From contig OU964932.1 in NCBI GenBank assembly GCA_918807975.1, positions 17,701,501-17,765,500 on the forward strand: 64,000 nucleotides of DNA, read 5' to 3'. Below, piece after piece: positions 34,111-43,842 of the stretch. This stretch comes from Aplidium turbinatum (Eukaryota; Chordata; Ascidiacea; Aplousobranchia; Polyclinidae). The position numbers were made by a program, and so were the translations under genes. The notes under the pieces were generated by a model. It saw only the letters and a list, made by a program, of their open reading frames with translations, searched no databases and was not told the origin of the DNA. Within the stretch, counting starts at the first letter, position 1. Each line of letters begins with the position of its first letter.

Positions 34111-35380
34111 CACGCTGAACCTCGATCAGTTCAATTTGTTTTTATTTCTGCTCATCACAACGAAAGCAATAGGCTATAATCATCACTAATCATCACAACG
34201 AAAGCAATAGGCTATATGGATTATATGCCAAACATAGCGGAGGCCTAAAAACGGTAAAAACGCGGACGTTGTATGATGCATGATACCAAAACAGGACAAT
34301 CAGTTTAAAATATGGCACAGTTGCAACACCTTACGTTCACCGTTCTATCGTTTTAAGAAAATGACAAAGACCAACTCTTACATGGATATGCATGCACATT
34401 GCACACCTTAAAGTGCATAATGCAAAAGACTGCTTTTCTCAATATTAGCGATCTTTGTCATCTACAGCAGCACGAAAGCATCCTATTTATGTCTGTCTTC
34501 CATAATAGTTGTTAGCCTACGGCAGAGATGTACGTAGGCTATACGCCGCAGACTTGCGGCGTAGACTTTTTGTTTACGCTAACGCTTGCGGCCACATTTT
34601 TTTGGATAGTTTGCACTTGAGGCTACGCCGTAAAGTTTTCGCGGTTTTTTAGCGCATAGTGTCAACGCATAGCCTACTTTTTAATGTCGTTTTTTCGCTA
34701 CAACACGCCAATACCTTCCAGCGCTGCAGTTGAAAGGATGTTTGCAATGGGCAAAGACATATTGAAACCAAAACACAGCAAAATGTCAGATGAACACTTT
34801 CAGATGCTTGTGTTTCTTCGTCGAAATTCAAAATAAAACTTGTTTGTTTCGGGTGGTTTATACCGTGTGAATGTTTGGCACCTAGCAAACAAAATGAGTT
34901 TACGCTAGTGTATGCGCTGACGCTGACGCCGCCAACTTTTTTTACAAGTTACGGTACGTTGACGCATACGGCGTATGGTTTTTCGAACGTTTACGCTGAC
35001 AGCGTCAATATTTTTTGTATGCGCGTACATCACTGGCCTACGGTATATTGTGATCTCTAGGTGGCTTTGGTTTAATACCACTTTAAATGAGTCTACCACT
35101 GTAGTGCAATCGATTACAATACCGTAGCCTAGTTCACTTCTTATTTTGCCTGTTTTTGCCCTATTCCATCTTTTATTAAATATGTTACAAGTCTAGTAAG
35201 AATACAACACAAAATAAATTGACTTGACTGGTACGGAAACAATTAACACCTCAAAATGCTGTCTAATCCTGATAAAAAGCTCCGAATACAAAACTTCGAA
35301 TTAACAATGATTTCAAATAAAGATTAAAACTTTTGCTGCTGAAGAACAGTAGCCCACCCGATTGTAAACTTGTTTGTACG

Positions 35381-35443
35381 TCTTCCGACATACACCTGAC
35401 CCACGCTGCAGCCGACGGCAATGTCTGTTTCCGGTTGTCTACT
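35381..35443. repeat. 63-bp repeat also found inside the SINE at 16250-16740
   Basis: CTTCCGACATACACCTGACC, the CCACGCTGCAGCCGACGGCA block and GTCTGTTTCCGGTTGTCTAC are almost identical to 16534-16596. The much stronger conservation of this block than of its flanks suggests a conserved SINE domain or recent spread. Confidence 0.5.
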
Positions 35444-35672
35444 CTAATGCAAAAAAAAACGATCAAGATTGAAGTGCCATGCTGTCATCCCATGGCGCAG
35501 CGAAGTCCTTGAAAACTCAATTAATTTAGCATGTAGGTGTAGCTTACCTTCGCCACATTGCCGATTATGACACATTGGCATTTTTATCCAAACAGAAAAA
35601 GATACGTGACAACTGGGTCTTACTAAATCTAATCTAATTCATGAAAACGTGGGTGGCTCTATAACTCTAGTT

Positions 35673-35688
35673 TAATTTTTAAAAACTT
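35673..35688 (+). repeat. 16-bp target duplication of Penelope-like relic, left
   Basis: TAATTTTTAAAAACTT is identical to 37727-37742. The two copies bracket the Penelope-like fragment. Confidence 0.6.
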
Positions 35689-35897
35689 TTTTGATATACC
35701 ATTCTTGGGAAAAGATTTGGTAAGATTTTCAAAAAATCTAGCTAAAATTGTCAAAAAGAAATTTGATTGTGACATTTACCCTATATATAGAACGTTCAAA
35801 GTAGGCAGATATTTTCAGCTGAAGTCGCCTACGCCCTTTGCTTTATGTTCTAATGTCGTTTATAAATTCGGTTGTTTGCGTGATGCAAGCCTGACAT

Positions 35898-37079
35898 CAG
35901 TGCTTCCACTTTCAAATTTTCAATTTCCCTAAATTTAGTGTACAGTTTGCTTAAATTTCCCTAAATCATACCTTGAAATTCCCTAAAAATTTCCCTAAAA
36001 TAAAAGAACAAATATGTGTTGAAAAAAGCATAAAAAAACCAGGTTTCTATATGTAGCGACAGATAAAAAAAAACAACGAATGATAGATACACATGAGAAT
36101 TTGATAAGCACACAAAAAATGGCAAAAAATGAAACAACAAAAGAATCTCGCTCAATCAACAGAAATTTTTAAAATTATCCAATTGTTTCGGGATCTGCTA
36201 CTGCCACAATTATGCATTTACAATATACACAATTACAAACCAGCCAAAATTTTGTTCTGAATTCTCTTGCTTCTTCATACTGTGTGAGCCATTTAATAAC
36301 AATTCATTGATATTACAGAGAGAAAACTTTAATTTGTCTGTTGCGAGAGTAGTACGGTACAATTATATACAATATGAATAAGATAGCACCATAGCAATCT
36401 AGATACCACAACAGACAAGAAGCAACAAAAGAAATCAGTCATCGAGTCAGCTTCCCTGTTTTTAATGTGACAAATGTCAAGCATCGGCAAATTACGGTTT
36501 GTTATTTTGCTAGTTTCCCTTTTGTTACTTTGCTGTTCACTACATGTTTGTGCCAGCAATGAAAAATAAAATTGAAAAGAAATTAAAAATATAACAAGTT
36601 TTCTAAACTTCTTATTTTAAGGAATTTTGAAGTCAGAGAAGACTCCACCAAATAAAAAGTTACAACAAAATACAAGTGATACTTAAACAAACACGTTTTC
36701 AAAAATGGGCTGCCTAAAACACAATTTGAACTTTTGAAGGCACTTCGCAGCAGCCAGCTTCGATAAATTCTATACCGTAGCCCGTAGCGAATCAGTGCAA
36801 AGCCATTTAAATTTTCAACTTTGTTGACTCCTGGCCTAAAAATTTCCTGCGAAATTCCAGTGTTTCAAAATAAAATTGAAGAACCTAAATTTAAAGCTTT
36901 TTTTTTTAAATTACCAGCCAAATTCTAATTTATAAAAAAAAATTGATTTTGTTTTGTAAAATTTAAATTTCCCTAAATATTTCCCTAAAACAAGCAATTC
37001 CCTAAAAATTTCGCTACAGCCAAAAATTTACTCCAAATTTCCCTAATTTAGGGAAATTTCCCTAAAAGTGGAAACACTG
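35898..37079. mobile_element. hAT element inserted in the Penelope-like relic
   Basis: The ends CAGTGCTTCCACTTT and AAAGTGGAAACACTG are inverted repeats. A perfect 8-bp duplication CCTGACAT flanks it (35890-35897, 37080-37087). It is 1182 bp without a transposase. Both subterminal regions carry many TTTCCCTAAA repeats. It contains the short interspersed repeat at 36310-36450 in reverse. Confidence 0.88.
36310..36450 (-). repeat. Short interspersed repeat (CTGACTGATATAGTCGTTCG family), copy 2
   Basis: Minus-strand copy of the repeat at 33955-34110, nested in the hAT element. Flanking sequence on both sides (CCGATGCTTGACATTTGTCA, GTAGTGAAC-GCAAAGTAACA) is also shared with 33780-33955, so part of the hAT element itself is duplicated there. 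Confidence 0.55.
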
Positions 37080-37564
37080 CCTGACATACATCGGTATGTG
37101 AACAAGACATTTATCGACTAGAGCTGGGGAACACCTGAATTTGAATTGTATACAGAAAAGCGCAATTAAAGATCACATTTTTTCATGTACAGAATGCCAA
37201 AATAACGTTTCTATCAAGCAGTTTGAGATCATGTCTAGAGGCAGGTCTGAGTATCAAACTAAGATCTTGGAAGCCTTGTACATAAAACGTCACAATCCAC
37301 TTTTGAACAGACAATTGTTGCTTGCGGCTCGTCTTTCTTGCTCTCTGGATTTTAAAATTAGTTTTTTCGCACCTTGCCTTTTTCTACCATATCATGTGAT
37401 CTGTTTAACACCTTTTGATGCAGTAACCTTTGATTCTCGTGGAGCCTATATCGTTGAGTTTGAGCTAGTCAGAAGTACTGTGCAGTTTTTGTCTTTTTCT
37501 GTTTATAGATTTAGTTAACCATTGTATTTTTTTCAGATGTAGTTAATGTGTATGTATATTATTC

Positions 37565-37598
37565 CTGAAGAGGACATCTTGTGATGTCGAAAACGTTC
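37565..37598 (+). ncRNA. Degenerate hammerhead-like motif in the Penelope 3' region
   Basis: CTGAAGA fits the CUGANGA core. GACATC-TTGT-GATGTC forms a perfect 6-bp stem II with one extra G before it, followed by GAAA, a self-complementary ACGT step and a T-C. Stem I pairing is poor, so self-cleavage is doubtful. Hammerheads are known from Penelope-like elements in just this terminal position. Confidence 0.5.
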
Positions 37599-37726
37599 GA
37601 TACTTAATTTGTTGGGTAGTTTTATGTTTATGTAAATGTAATAAACTTGAAGATGTTAAACTTGATCACGTTGCTCGGCTTCGTATGCCTATGGTTCAAC
37701 AAGACAAACTCTCTACCGAAGCTCTA

Positions 37727-37742
37727 TAATTTTTAAAAACTT
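37727..37742 (+). repeat. 16-bp target duplication of Penelope-like relic, right
   Basis: TAATTTTTAAAAACTT is identical to 35673-35688. It is A/T-rich, so some chance of coincidence remains. Confidence 0.6.
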
Positions 37743-37826
37743 GAATATCTCCAATTACTCTAATCTAGTTTAGAAAAGTTAAAAAAATCTAGTTGTACAA
37801 AACTGGTATTGAAATTAAACCTTCCT

Positions 37827-37835
37827 CGTTTAAAG
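37827..37835 (+). repeat. 9-bp target duplication of foldback MULE, left
   Basis: CGTTTAAAG, identical to 48664-48672, immediately outside GGACTCCACC. Confidence 0.65.
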
Positions 37836-38097
37836 GGACTCCACCATTAGTACCAACAACAGACTGAAAACAGCAACTGAATAATATCAAATCCGTAGTA
37901 TTAATCACAAAAGCAGCCGTGGAGCTACACCATAGCAATATCAATGAAGGAACGTAACCTAAACGTTACTTATATCAGCCACGTGTCAATACCATCCTAG
38001 TAGTTGTATCACCACCACAACAGTATCATCGCAATATGAATACCATCTCAGCATCGTTGCCATCACATCACCAATATCAACACATGATTGAAATAAT

Positions 38098-38764
38098 CAG
38101 TTCACTTATATCAAAACTGACGGACTAATATCAAAATCGACTGAAGAATATCAAAACCGACTGACTAATAACAAAACCGACTGACTAATATCAAAACCGA
38201 CTGAATAATATCAAATTCGACTGAAGAATATCAAAACCGACTGACTAATAACAAAACCGACTGACTAATATCAAAATCGACTGAATAATATCAAAATCGA
38301 CTGCCTAATATCAAAATCGACTGAATAATATCAAAACCGACTGCTTAATATCAAAACCGACTGAATAATATCAAAACCGACTGAATAATATCAAAACCGA
38401 CTGCTTAATATCAAAACCGACTGACTAATATCAAAACCGACTGCTTAATATCAAAACCGACTGACTAATATCAAAATCGACTGACCAATATCAAAACCGA
38501 CTGCCTAATATCAAAATCGATTGCTCAATATCAAAACCGACTGATTAATATCAAAACTGACTGCCTAATATCAAAACTGACTGCATAATATCAAAATCAA
38601 CTGAGTAATATCAAAATCGACTGACTAAAATCAAAACCGACTGCCTAATATCAAAACCAACAGAATAATATCAAAATCGACTGACTAATATCAAAACCGA
38701 CCGACTAATATCAAAACCGACTGCCTAGTATCAAAACCGACTGCATAATATCAAAATCAAATTA
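38098..38764 (+). repeat. 20-bp minisatellite, left foldback arm (about 33 units)
   Basis: The unit is CTGACTAATATCAAAACCGA with frequent changes at a few positions (ACC/ATC; ACTAA, ATTAA, CCTAA). It is the reverse complement of the array at 47127-48363. Outward from 38098 it decays into irregular ATC/ATATCA-rich sequence. Confidence 0.93.
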
Positions 38765-38856
38765 GCAGATATAAAACAAAAGTAGGCTACATTTAATCTC
38801 TTGTTATTCGCAGGGTTTTGTCGCCATATGATAGGCCCTAGCCCTAGTAATTAGGC

Positions 38857-40534
38857 CAGTGGTTCCCAACCGGGGGTGAATTCCCCACTAGGGGGGGGAA
38901 TTTTGCAATTTTTAGGGGGGAATTTGGTTTTAGGAAATGTAAACCTTTTTAAGCCTCGTAAGTTGGCCTACACTAGAGTGTTAAAGAGGAAATTATTATT
39001 AGATTAACTTCCGATTATTTAAGCAACTGTGCACTGACATGGATGCAGGCCATCACGTAGGCCTACTTCTTTTTCATTCAAATACTCGATGGCTTTCAAG
39101 AGGAAACGTAACCAAACGAGTGTTTGAGCTCATAGACGAGCTTAAATTATTTTTTGACCTTTAAATAAAATTGGAATTTGTTGCATTGCTGAATGATGAC
39201 AAATGGATTAGGTTACTTGCTTATTTGTTTGGTCCATTGAATTAACTAAATCTGAAAATGCAAGGGAAAAACACCAATATACGGTATATATCCAATCGCC
39301 ATCTCCGTTCAAAGCAGATTGCGCATCAACAATTCAACATGGGTTATCTGTATCTTTGAGTCATTGAGATATTGGTAGGCTACCATGTGAATTTACAAGC
39401 TGTAGGCCTACTGCTTCCATGCTGGCTCAAGGCAGGTTGGAAGTGAGTGATTGATTAATGTCACTGTTATTAGGAGTTGTCTTAAGATACTAGAAGGCTC
39501 TGCTGTCCTGGTCGAGGGGGACTACGTTTTGTCTGGGCCTCTACCTTTCGACCATCCTGGCTTGGGTGGCCCTTCAAGAAGCAGATGCCAGTACCGCTCA
39601 GCACTTAAAGATGCTTTGGTAGTTTTCACCAGCAAGCTTGATAATTGAAAGAGAAAAGTTAGAATGAACAATTCTTTAAAGTCGATGATGATTCTTTAAA
39701 CATGGTAACATGTTCAAGTTAGAATGAACAATTGAACATGTTACCATGTTTAAAGAATTGTCATCGGTGCTGCTTGTTGACGGCAAAGAACAAGTTCTTC
39801 CAGAGTTGGAAAAAGAATTGATTTGCAACATCTCACAGCATTAGAACTGGAATTCATTCGATATTTTCCTGAAGTTTATGACGATGAGCTTGATTTAATA
39901 GGAAATTCATTCACATTGTTGATGAAAAACCTTCCAGATAAATTGCAGGATGAAATTTTACAACTCAAAACGGTTTCTTGCGCAAAAGACTTATTCAGAG
40001 AAAAATTAATCACTAGATTTTGGCCAATAATGTGTAATTTCTATCCCAAAGTGGCAGAGAAAGCTATTCGAAATATCCTCCCGTTTGCTTTCACTTATCT
40101 ATGCGAATCAGGTTTTTCAACTCTTGGAAATGAAAACAAAAGAGCGAAACAGATTAGACGTGGAGAATGATATTCGTTGTGCTCTTTCCACTATTCTTCC
40201 ACCACATTCATGAGTTGTCAAAACAACAAATCACAAGCTTCACACAGACTGTTAAATGCACTGACTCTTATACTGTATTTTGATTGAGTGTATTCTTTGA
40301 ATAAAATACTTTTTAGCACCGTTCTTCATTAATTAAATTATTTTAGTATGAAAAGGAATATTAGGCGTACAGGCTAAAAAGCTTATTACTAGCGAAAGTT
40401 TAGTTTATTTTCCAAGACTTAGATTAAAATATTAATGTAGACGAGTTTTTAACAAACTAAATTTATAGGGGGGGAATTTAGATTTGAATAACGACTGAAA
40501 GGGTCCACCGGTTAAAAAAGGTTGGGAACCACTG
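38857..40534 (+). mobile_element. hAT transposon relic, 1.7 kb
   Basis: The ends CAGTGGTTCCCAACC and GGTTGGGAACCACTG are perfect inverted repeats. The 8-bp flanks AATTAGGC (38849-38856) and AATTAAGC (40535-40542) match at 7 of 8. It contains a C-terminal transposase fragment. It lies just inside the left arm of the foldback element and so entered after it. Confidence 0.88.
39823..40170 (+). pseudogene. hAT transposase C-terminal fragment (ZBED/FAM200-like)
   Basis: It encodes LELEFIRYFPEVYDDEL, KDLFREKLITRFWPIM and a dimerisation segment RNILPFAFTYLCESGFSTLG. This is the PFxxTYLCExxFSxL signature of hAT dimerisation domains in ZBED5/FAM200/SCAND3-type proteins. The frame shifts just after GNENK (near 40140): in the next frame the family sequence continues as NRLDVENDIRCALSTILPP to a stop at about 40211. 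With no N-terminal two-thirds, it cannot make a transposase. Confidence 0.8.
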
Positions 40535-41572
40535 AATTAAGCGATTAGTTTTCGTCAATTATTGTAGTAAGAAAACAACAGTGGAGTTGTTACAAACACA
40601 TCGTCGGTTCGGGAAGGTTGTAATGCTTTCTCTCTGATTTTAATGTTACGTAGATATTGCGTAAATATTTGTCTTGGCAACGTCATGTTTAGGTCTCCTA
40701 CATTTGTCGCCAGAGTGGCGCTGTTTTAAACTTTTGATACGAATCCTGTGGAATCATGGGACAGCGACTTTCTTGCCCTCTCGCTATGATGTCTGTGTTT
40801 TGTTGTTCAACGTAACTTTTATGTATTTAGTAAAGATATGGGCCACTGCTTTCTAAGCGCAGTCGAAAGTGAACGGCGCAAACGGCGCTTTCCAGTTTCC
40901 ATCCATCCTTCAATTTATTTGATCAGTTTAGTAGCTTGATGTGAGCATTGCCATAGCATGTATTCGCACTTTTAGTGCAGCTTCATTTATGGCATGAATA
41001 TAAACAGTAATAGTTTAGTTCTATCTTTCAGATTTAAGCTCGTTGTAGGTGTTTGCCACAACTATTCGAAATCTCTCTTTTTCTTTGTCTTTAAATACCA
41101 ATCTCAATTTGATATAGTTTATTTCGAATTTGTCTATTGCAAGGGTACTGTCTTTTTGAGTGGAAACGTTGGAAATTAATAGAAATTATTTGAGAGCATT
41201 TCGTTTTGGCACCTACAGACTAAACTGCAGTGATTCTTCATGTATTACGAATCAAGGATTTGGTAAGAGCTGCGAATTTCAGACGAATGTCTGGATAAAT
41301 TCGTTATTCGAACAGCGTTTTTTGCAACTATCCGCCTAACCTAACCCTATATCAGCAGCATGCAGATACGACCGCTCGACCAGTAACCACGAAAAAAAGC
41401 AGACTTAGGCTAGATCACTCTAATTTTGGTTGTCGTATTTTAGGTGTGTCGGAAAATATTGTACGAAACGTTCAGCTTCAATCGATTTGCTTGTTTCAAC
41501 TGTTATTGCTTGTTTCAGATTAGTTTTGAAAGTATTTTTTGCTTGCTATTATAATCGTGTGCTTTACTGATA

Positions 41573-43162
41573 ATGAGTGTTAAAATTGAAGAAGGCCAAA
41601 GGCGTGGTTCCAATATTTACGTACACGAAGGCTTTCGATATTTGTTAAATTACAGTCGAAATGGAAAGATGTACGTGCGATGTACTTTGTACAAATCAAA
41701 TAACTGCAAAGGTGCGGGTACTTTTGATGCATCGTCATTGAGTATATTGGTTACGAAACCTCATAACCATGATGAGACATTGTATCAAGCTGAAGTTGTT
41801 GCTTTGAAAAGCGCTCTCAAAAGGAAAGCTGAGAATGAAACAGGAAGTTTGCGTGAACTTTTCGATAACGAAACGAGAAGTAACCCCTTTGGTGCAAGTA
41901 TTTCATTCAAGGAAATGGAAAGCTCGATGTCAAAAAGAAGAGCTTCTACAGTGCCCAAAGTCCCTAAAACGATAGAAGACTTTATTGATTCCTTGATGCA
42001 AAGCGGGTTTAACACCTACTATCAACGGAATGTTGAGTGCGAAGGAAGTGTGTGTGCCATCCTTCTCTCCAGCGATACCATGAAGAGTGAACTTGAAAAT
42101 TCGCACACCATACAATTTGATGGAACCTTTTTTACAGTTCCAAAGCTTTTCTTTCAGATGTTTACCATATTTGTCTTCAAAAACAACCATACGCTACCAG
42201 CCGTGATATGTTTTATGGTGTCAAAAACGAAGAAACATTATAAGGCAGTATTTTTAGAAATTAAAACAATGGTGCCTTCATTTCAGCCGACAAGGGCCAT
42301 CTCTGATTTTGAGGCAGCATCACGAGGCGCTATTAAGGAAGTATTTCCCAACATCAACCTTGTAGGTTGTATGTTTCATTACAAACAAGCACTTTGGCGC
42401 CAATTGCAACACCATGGTCTAGTCAGTAGTTACTTTTCAAACAGCTCCTTGAAAAATTGGATAAAATGTGCAATGGCACTTCCGTTCGCACCCGCCTCAG
42501 ATATAAATGCTGCATATGATGCATTGAATGAGCACATCGACATCACTTTACAACCATCAGGATTGCTGAAATTAGAAAAGTTCAAAAAGTATGTTAAATC
42601 ATACTGGTTAGATAGGGTGCAAGCGATGGAACTCTCTGTATTTGATGTTGACATCGCCACAAACAACGGTGCAGAGTCCTTTCACGCCAAACTAAAGCAG
42701 CGTGTGAAAGTAAACAAGCCCAATGTATGGGTCTTTATGAAGAACATTAACAATGTTATAGCTGATTTCGACAACGAATATCAGCGGTTAGCAAATGGGC
42801 TGGAAATTTCGCGGCCACGCAGACAGGCTACTCAAGATCTGTTCGATTTGAGAACTGATCTGAAGGAGAAGTTTAGAAGTAATCAGATTACCCTTCTGGA
42901 ATATATCCAGTCCATATCAGCCAATGAAGCAGATCTAGAAGCAGTTCATCTTGCTTCGAATATTGGAACGGATGTTGTGACAAGTCAGCCATCTCAAGAA
43001 AAGTGTGTCGTTTGCCTTCAGCCTCGTTCAGCCACATTTTGCTTCGATCCCTGTGGCCACGCTAATGCATGTGAAAGTTGCGCGTCACAGATCGTAGACT
43101 TGGGATATCATTGTCCGACATGTCGTGTAACTGTGGCCAAAATAATTAAAATATTTTCATAG
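41573..43162 (+). CDS. Intact Mutator-like transposase with FLYWCH and C-terminal RING
   Basis: A 529-aa uninterrupted frame starts at ATG 41573. Residues about 10-70 form a FLYWCH-type zinc finger (C37, C45, H64-N-H66) for DNA binding. Residues about 180-290 are the MULE transposase core: D183 (QFDGTF), D245 (ISDFEAA) and the C266-x2-H269 motif (GCMFHYKQALW), with E368 (NNGAESFHAKL) the likely third acidic residue. Residues 478-517 are a RING: C478, C481, C494, H496, C500, C503, C514, C517, most like the IAP type, which suggests ubiquitin-ligase activity. It sits midway between the inverted minisatellite arms. Being open for 529 codons inside otherwise decayed DNA suggests recent activity or selection. 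It could alternatively be a domesticated host gene. Confidence 0.9.
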   Translation: MSVKIEEGQRRGSNIYVHEGFRYLLNYSRNGKMYVRCTLYKSNNCKGAGTFDASSLSILVTKPHNHDETLYQAEVVALKSALKRKAENETGSLRELFDNETRSNPFGASISFKEMESSMSKRRASTVPKVPKTIEDFIDSLMQSGFNTYYQRNVECEGSVCAILLSSDTMKSELENSHTIQFDGTFFTVPKLFFQMFTIFVFKNNHTLPAVICFMVSKTKKHYKAVFLEIKTMVPSFQPTRAISDFEAASRGAIKEVFPNINLVGCMFHYKQALWRQLQHHGLVSSYFSNSSLKNWIKCAMALPFAPASDINAAYDALNEHIDITLQPSGLLKLEKFKKYVKSYWLDRVQAMELSVFDVDIATNNGAESFHAKLKQRVKVNKPNVWVFMKNINNVIADFDNEYQRLANGLEISRPRRQATQDLFDLRTDLKEKFRSNQITLLEYIQSISANEADLEAVHLASNIGTDVVTSQPSQEKCVVCLQPRSATFCFDPCGHANACESCASQIVDLGYHCPTCRVTVAKIIKIFS

Positions 43163-43295
43163 TTTTAACGTTGTTTGTGTTTTGTTTTGCATGTTAGATT
43201 AGTTTAATGAATGTACTGGGTCAGTAGACCAGCGTCACTTACGATCTATCAATTTTGAAATTGGTTTCGCCCAATTCTAGGCTTCAGCAAAAGGC

Positions 43296-43519
43296 CGAAT
43301 TCGTGAAGTCGGATCGAACCCACAATTTCCTGTTCACAAACTCGGATTTAATCTTTGATTATTGATTCTACTTGTCTTTCATCTCAGATTTAAACAATCT
43401 TTCATTAATGAAAGAAGTGGCGAATCAGTGATTAACTTCTAATTTCTGAATAAGCCTACAAAATTGTGGGCTCAATCCGAGGTCGAGTTATAGGAGATGC
43501 GATCCGACTTTGTGAATTC
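43296..43519. repeat. Inverted repeat downstream of MULE gene
   Basis: GAATTCGTGAAGTCGGATCG with CCCACAATTT pairs with AAATTGTGGGCTCAATCCGA and GCGATCCGACTTTGTGAATTC about 160 bases on. It may be a small foldback insertion or part of the MULE terminator region. Class not recognised. Confidence 0.5.
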
Positions 43520-43842
43520 GACTTTAAAACAATGATGATGTTCAGGTTGGTCTTATTCGCTATCTCTCGTCGCTGTTTTTTGTGTTGCTCCAATGTTTCT
43601 ACTTTGTTGTATAGGCTACTTGTGTCTTACCTTATTGTTTTGTGTTTCGTTAAGAACTAATTTTTCATGTTGCTACTAGCAGACACGTACTATCCGAAAA
43701 AGAAACGTAATTTTTTCATTATTTACTTTATTTCGTTTTTATTAAACCTGCAACTGTATCCGATCATTTTGTACACCCTGTAAATGTTTGGTTTTGCACG
43801 TGAAATTCCTTTAATCGTGGCTTGACACTTTGAAGGTTGGGA

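Larger units (their letters stand above)
32352..35672. other. Intergenic region upstream of SPT2
   Basis: The SPT2 promoter must lie near its left end, though no core element is evident. It contains the SINE at 32555-32860, a GTTGCCAGAGG/TCTGGCAAC bounded segment at about 33117-33481, and a region near 33780-34110 that is an inverted relative of part of the hAT element at 35898-37079. No host coding exon seen. Confidence 0.45.
35689..37726 (+). mobile_element. Broken, 5'-truncated Penelope-like retroelement with GIY-YIG endonuclease remnant
   Basis: The family is recognised from the linker before the endonuclease (FDCDIYPIYRTFKVGRYFQL, PFALCSNVVYKF) at 35705-35890 and from endonuclease C-terminal matches (DHIFSCTECQ, RGRSEYQTKILEALYIKRHN) after 37088. 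The reverse transcriptase part is absent, as expected for 5' truncation. A hAT element was later inserted into the endonuclease region. About 850 bp of Penelope sequence remain. It looks inactive and old. It is bounded by a 16-bp direct repeat and its 3' non-coding part contains a hammerhead-like motif. Confidence 0.75.
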
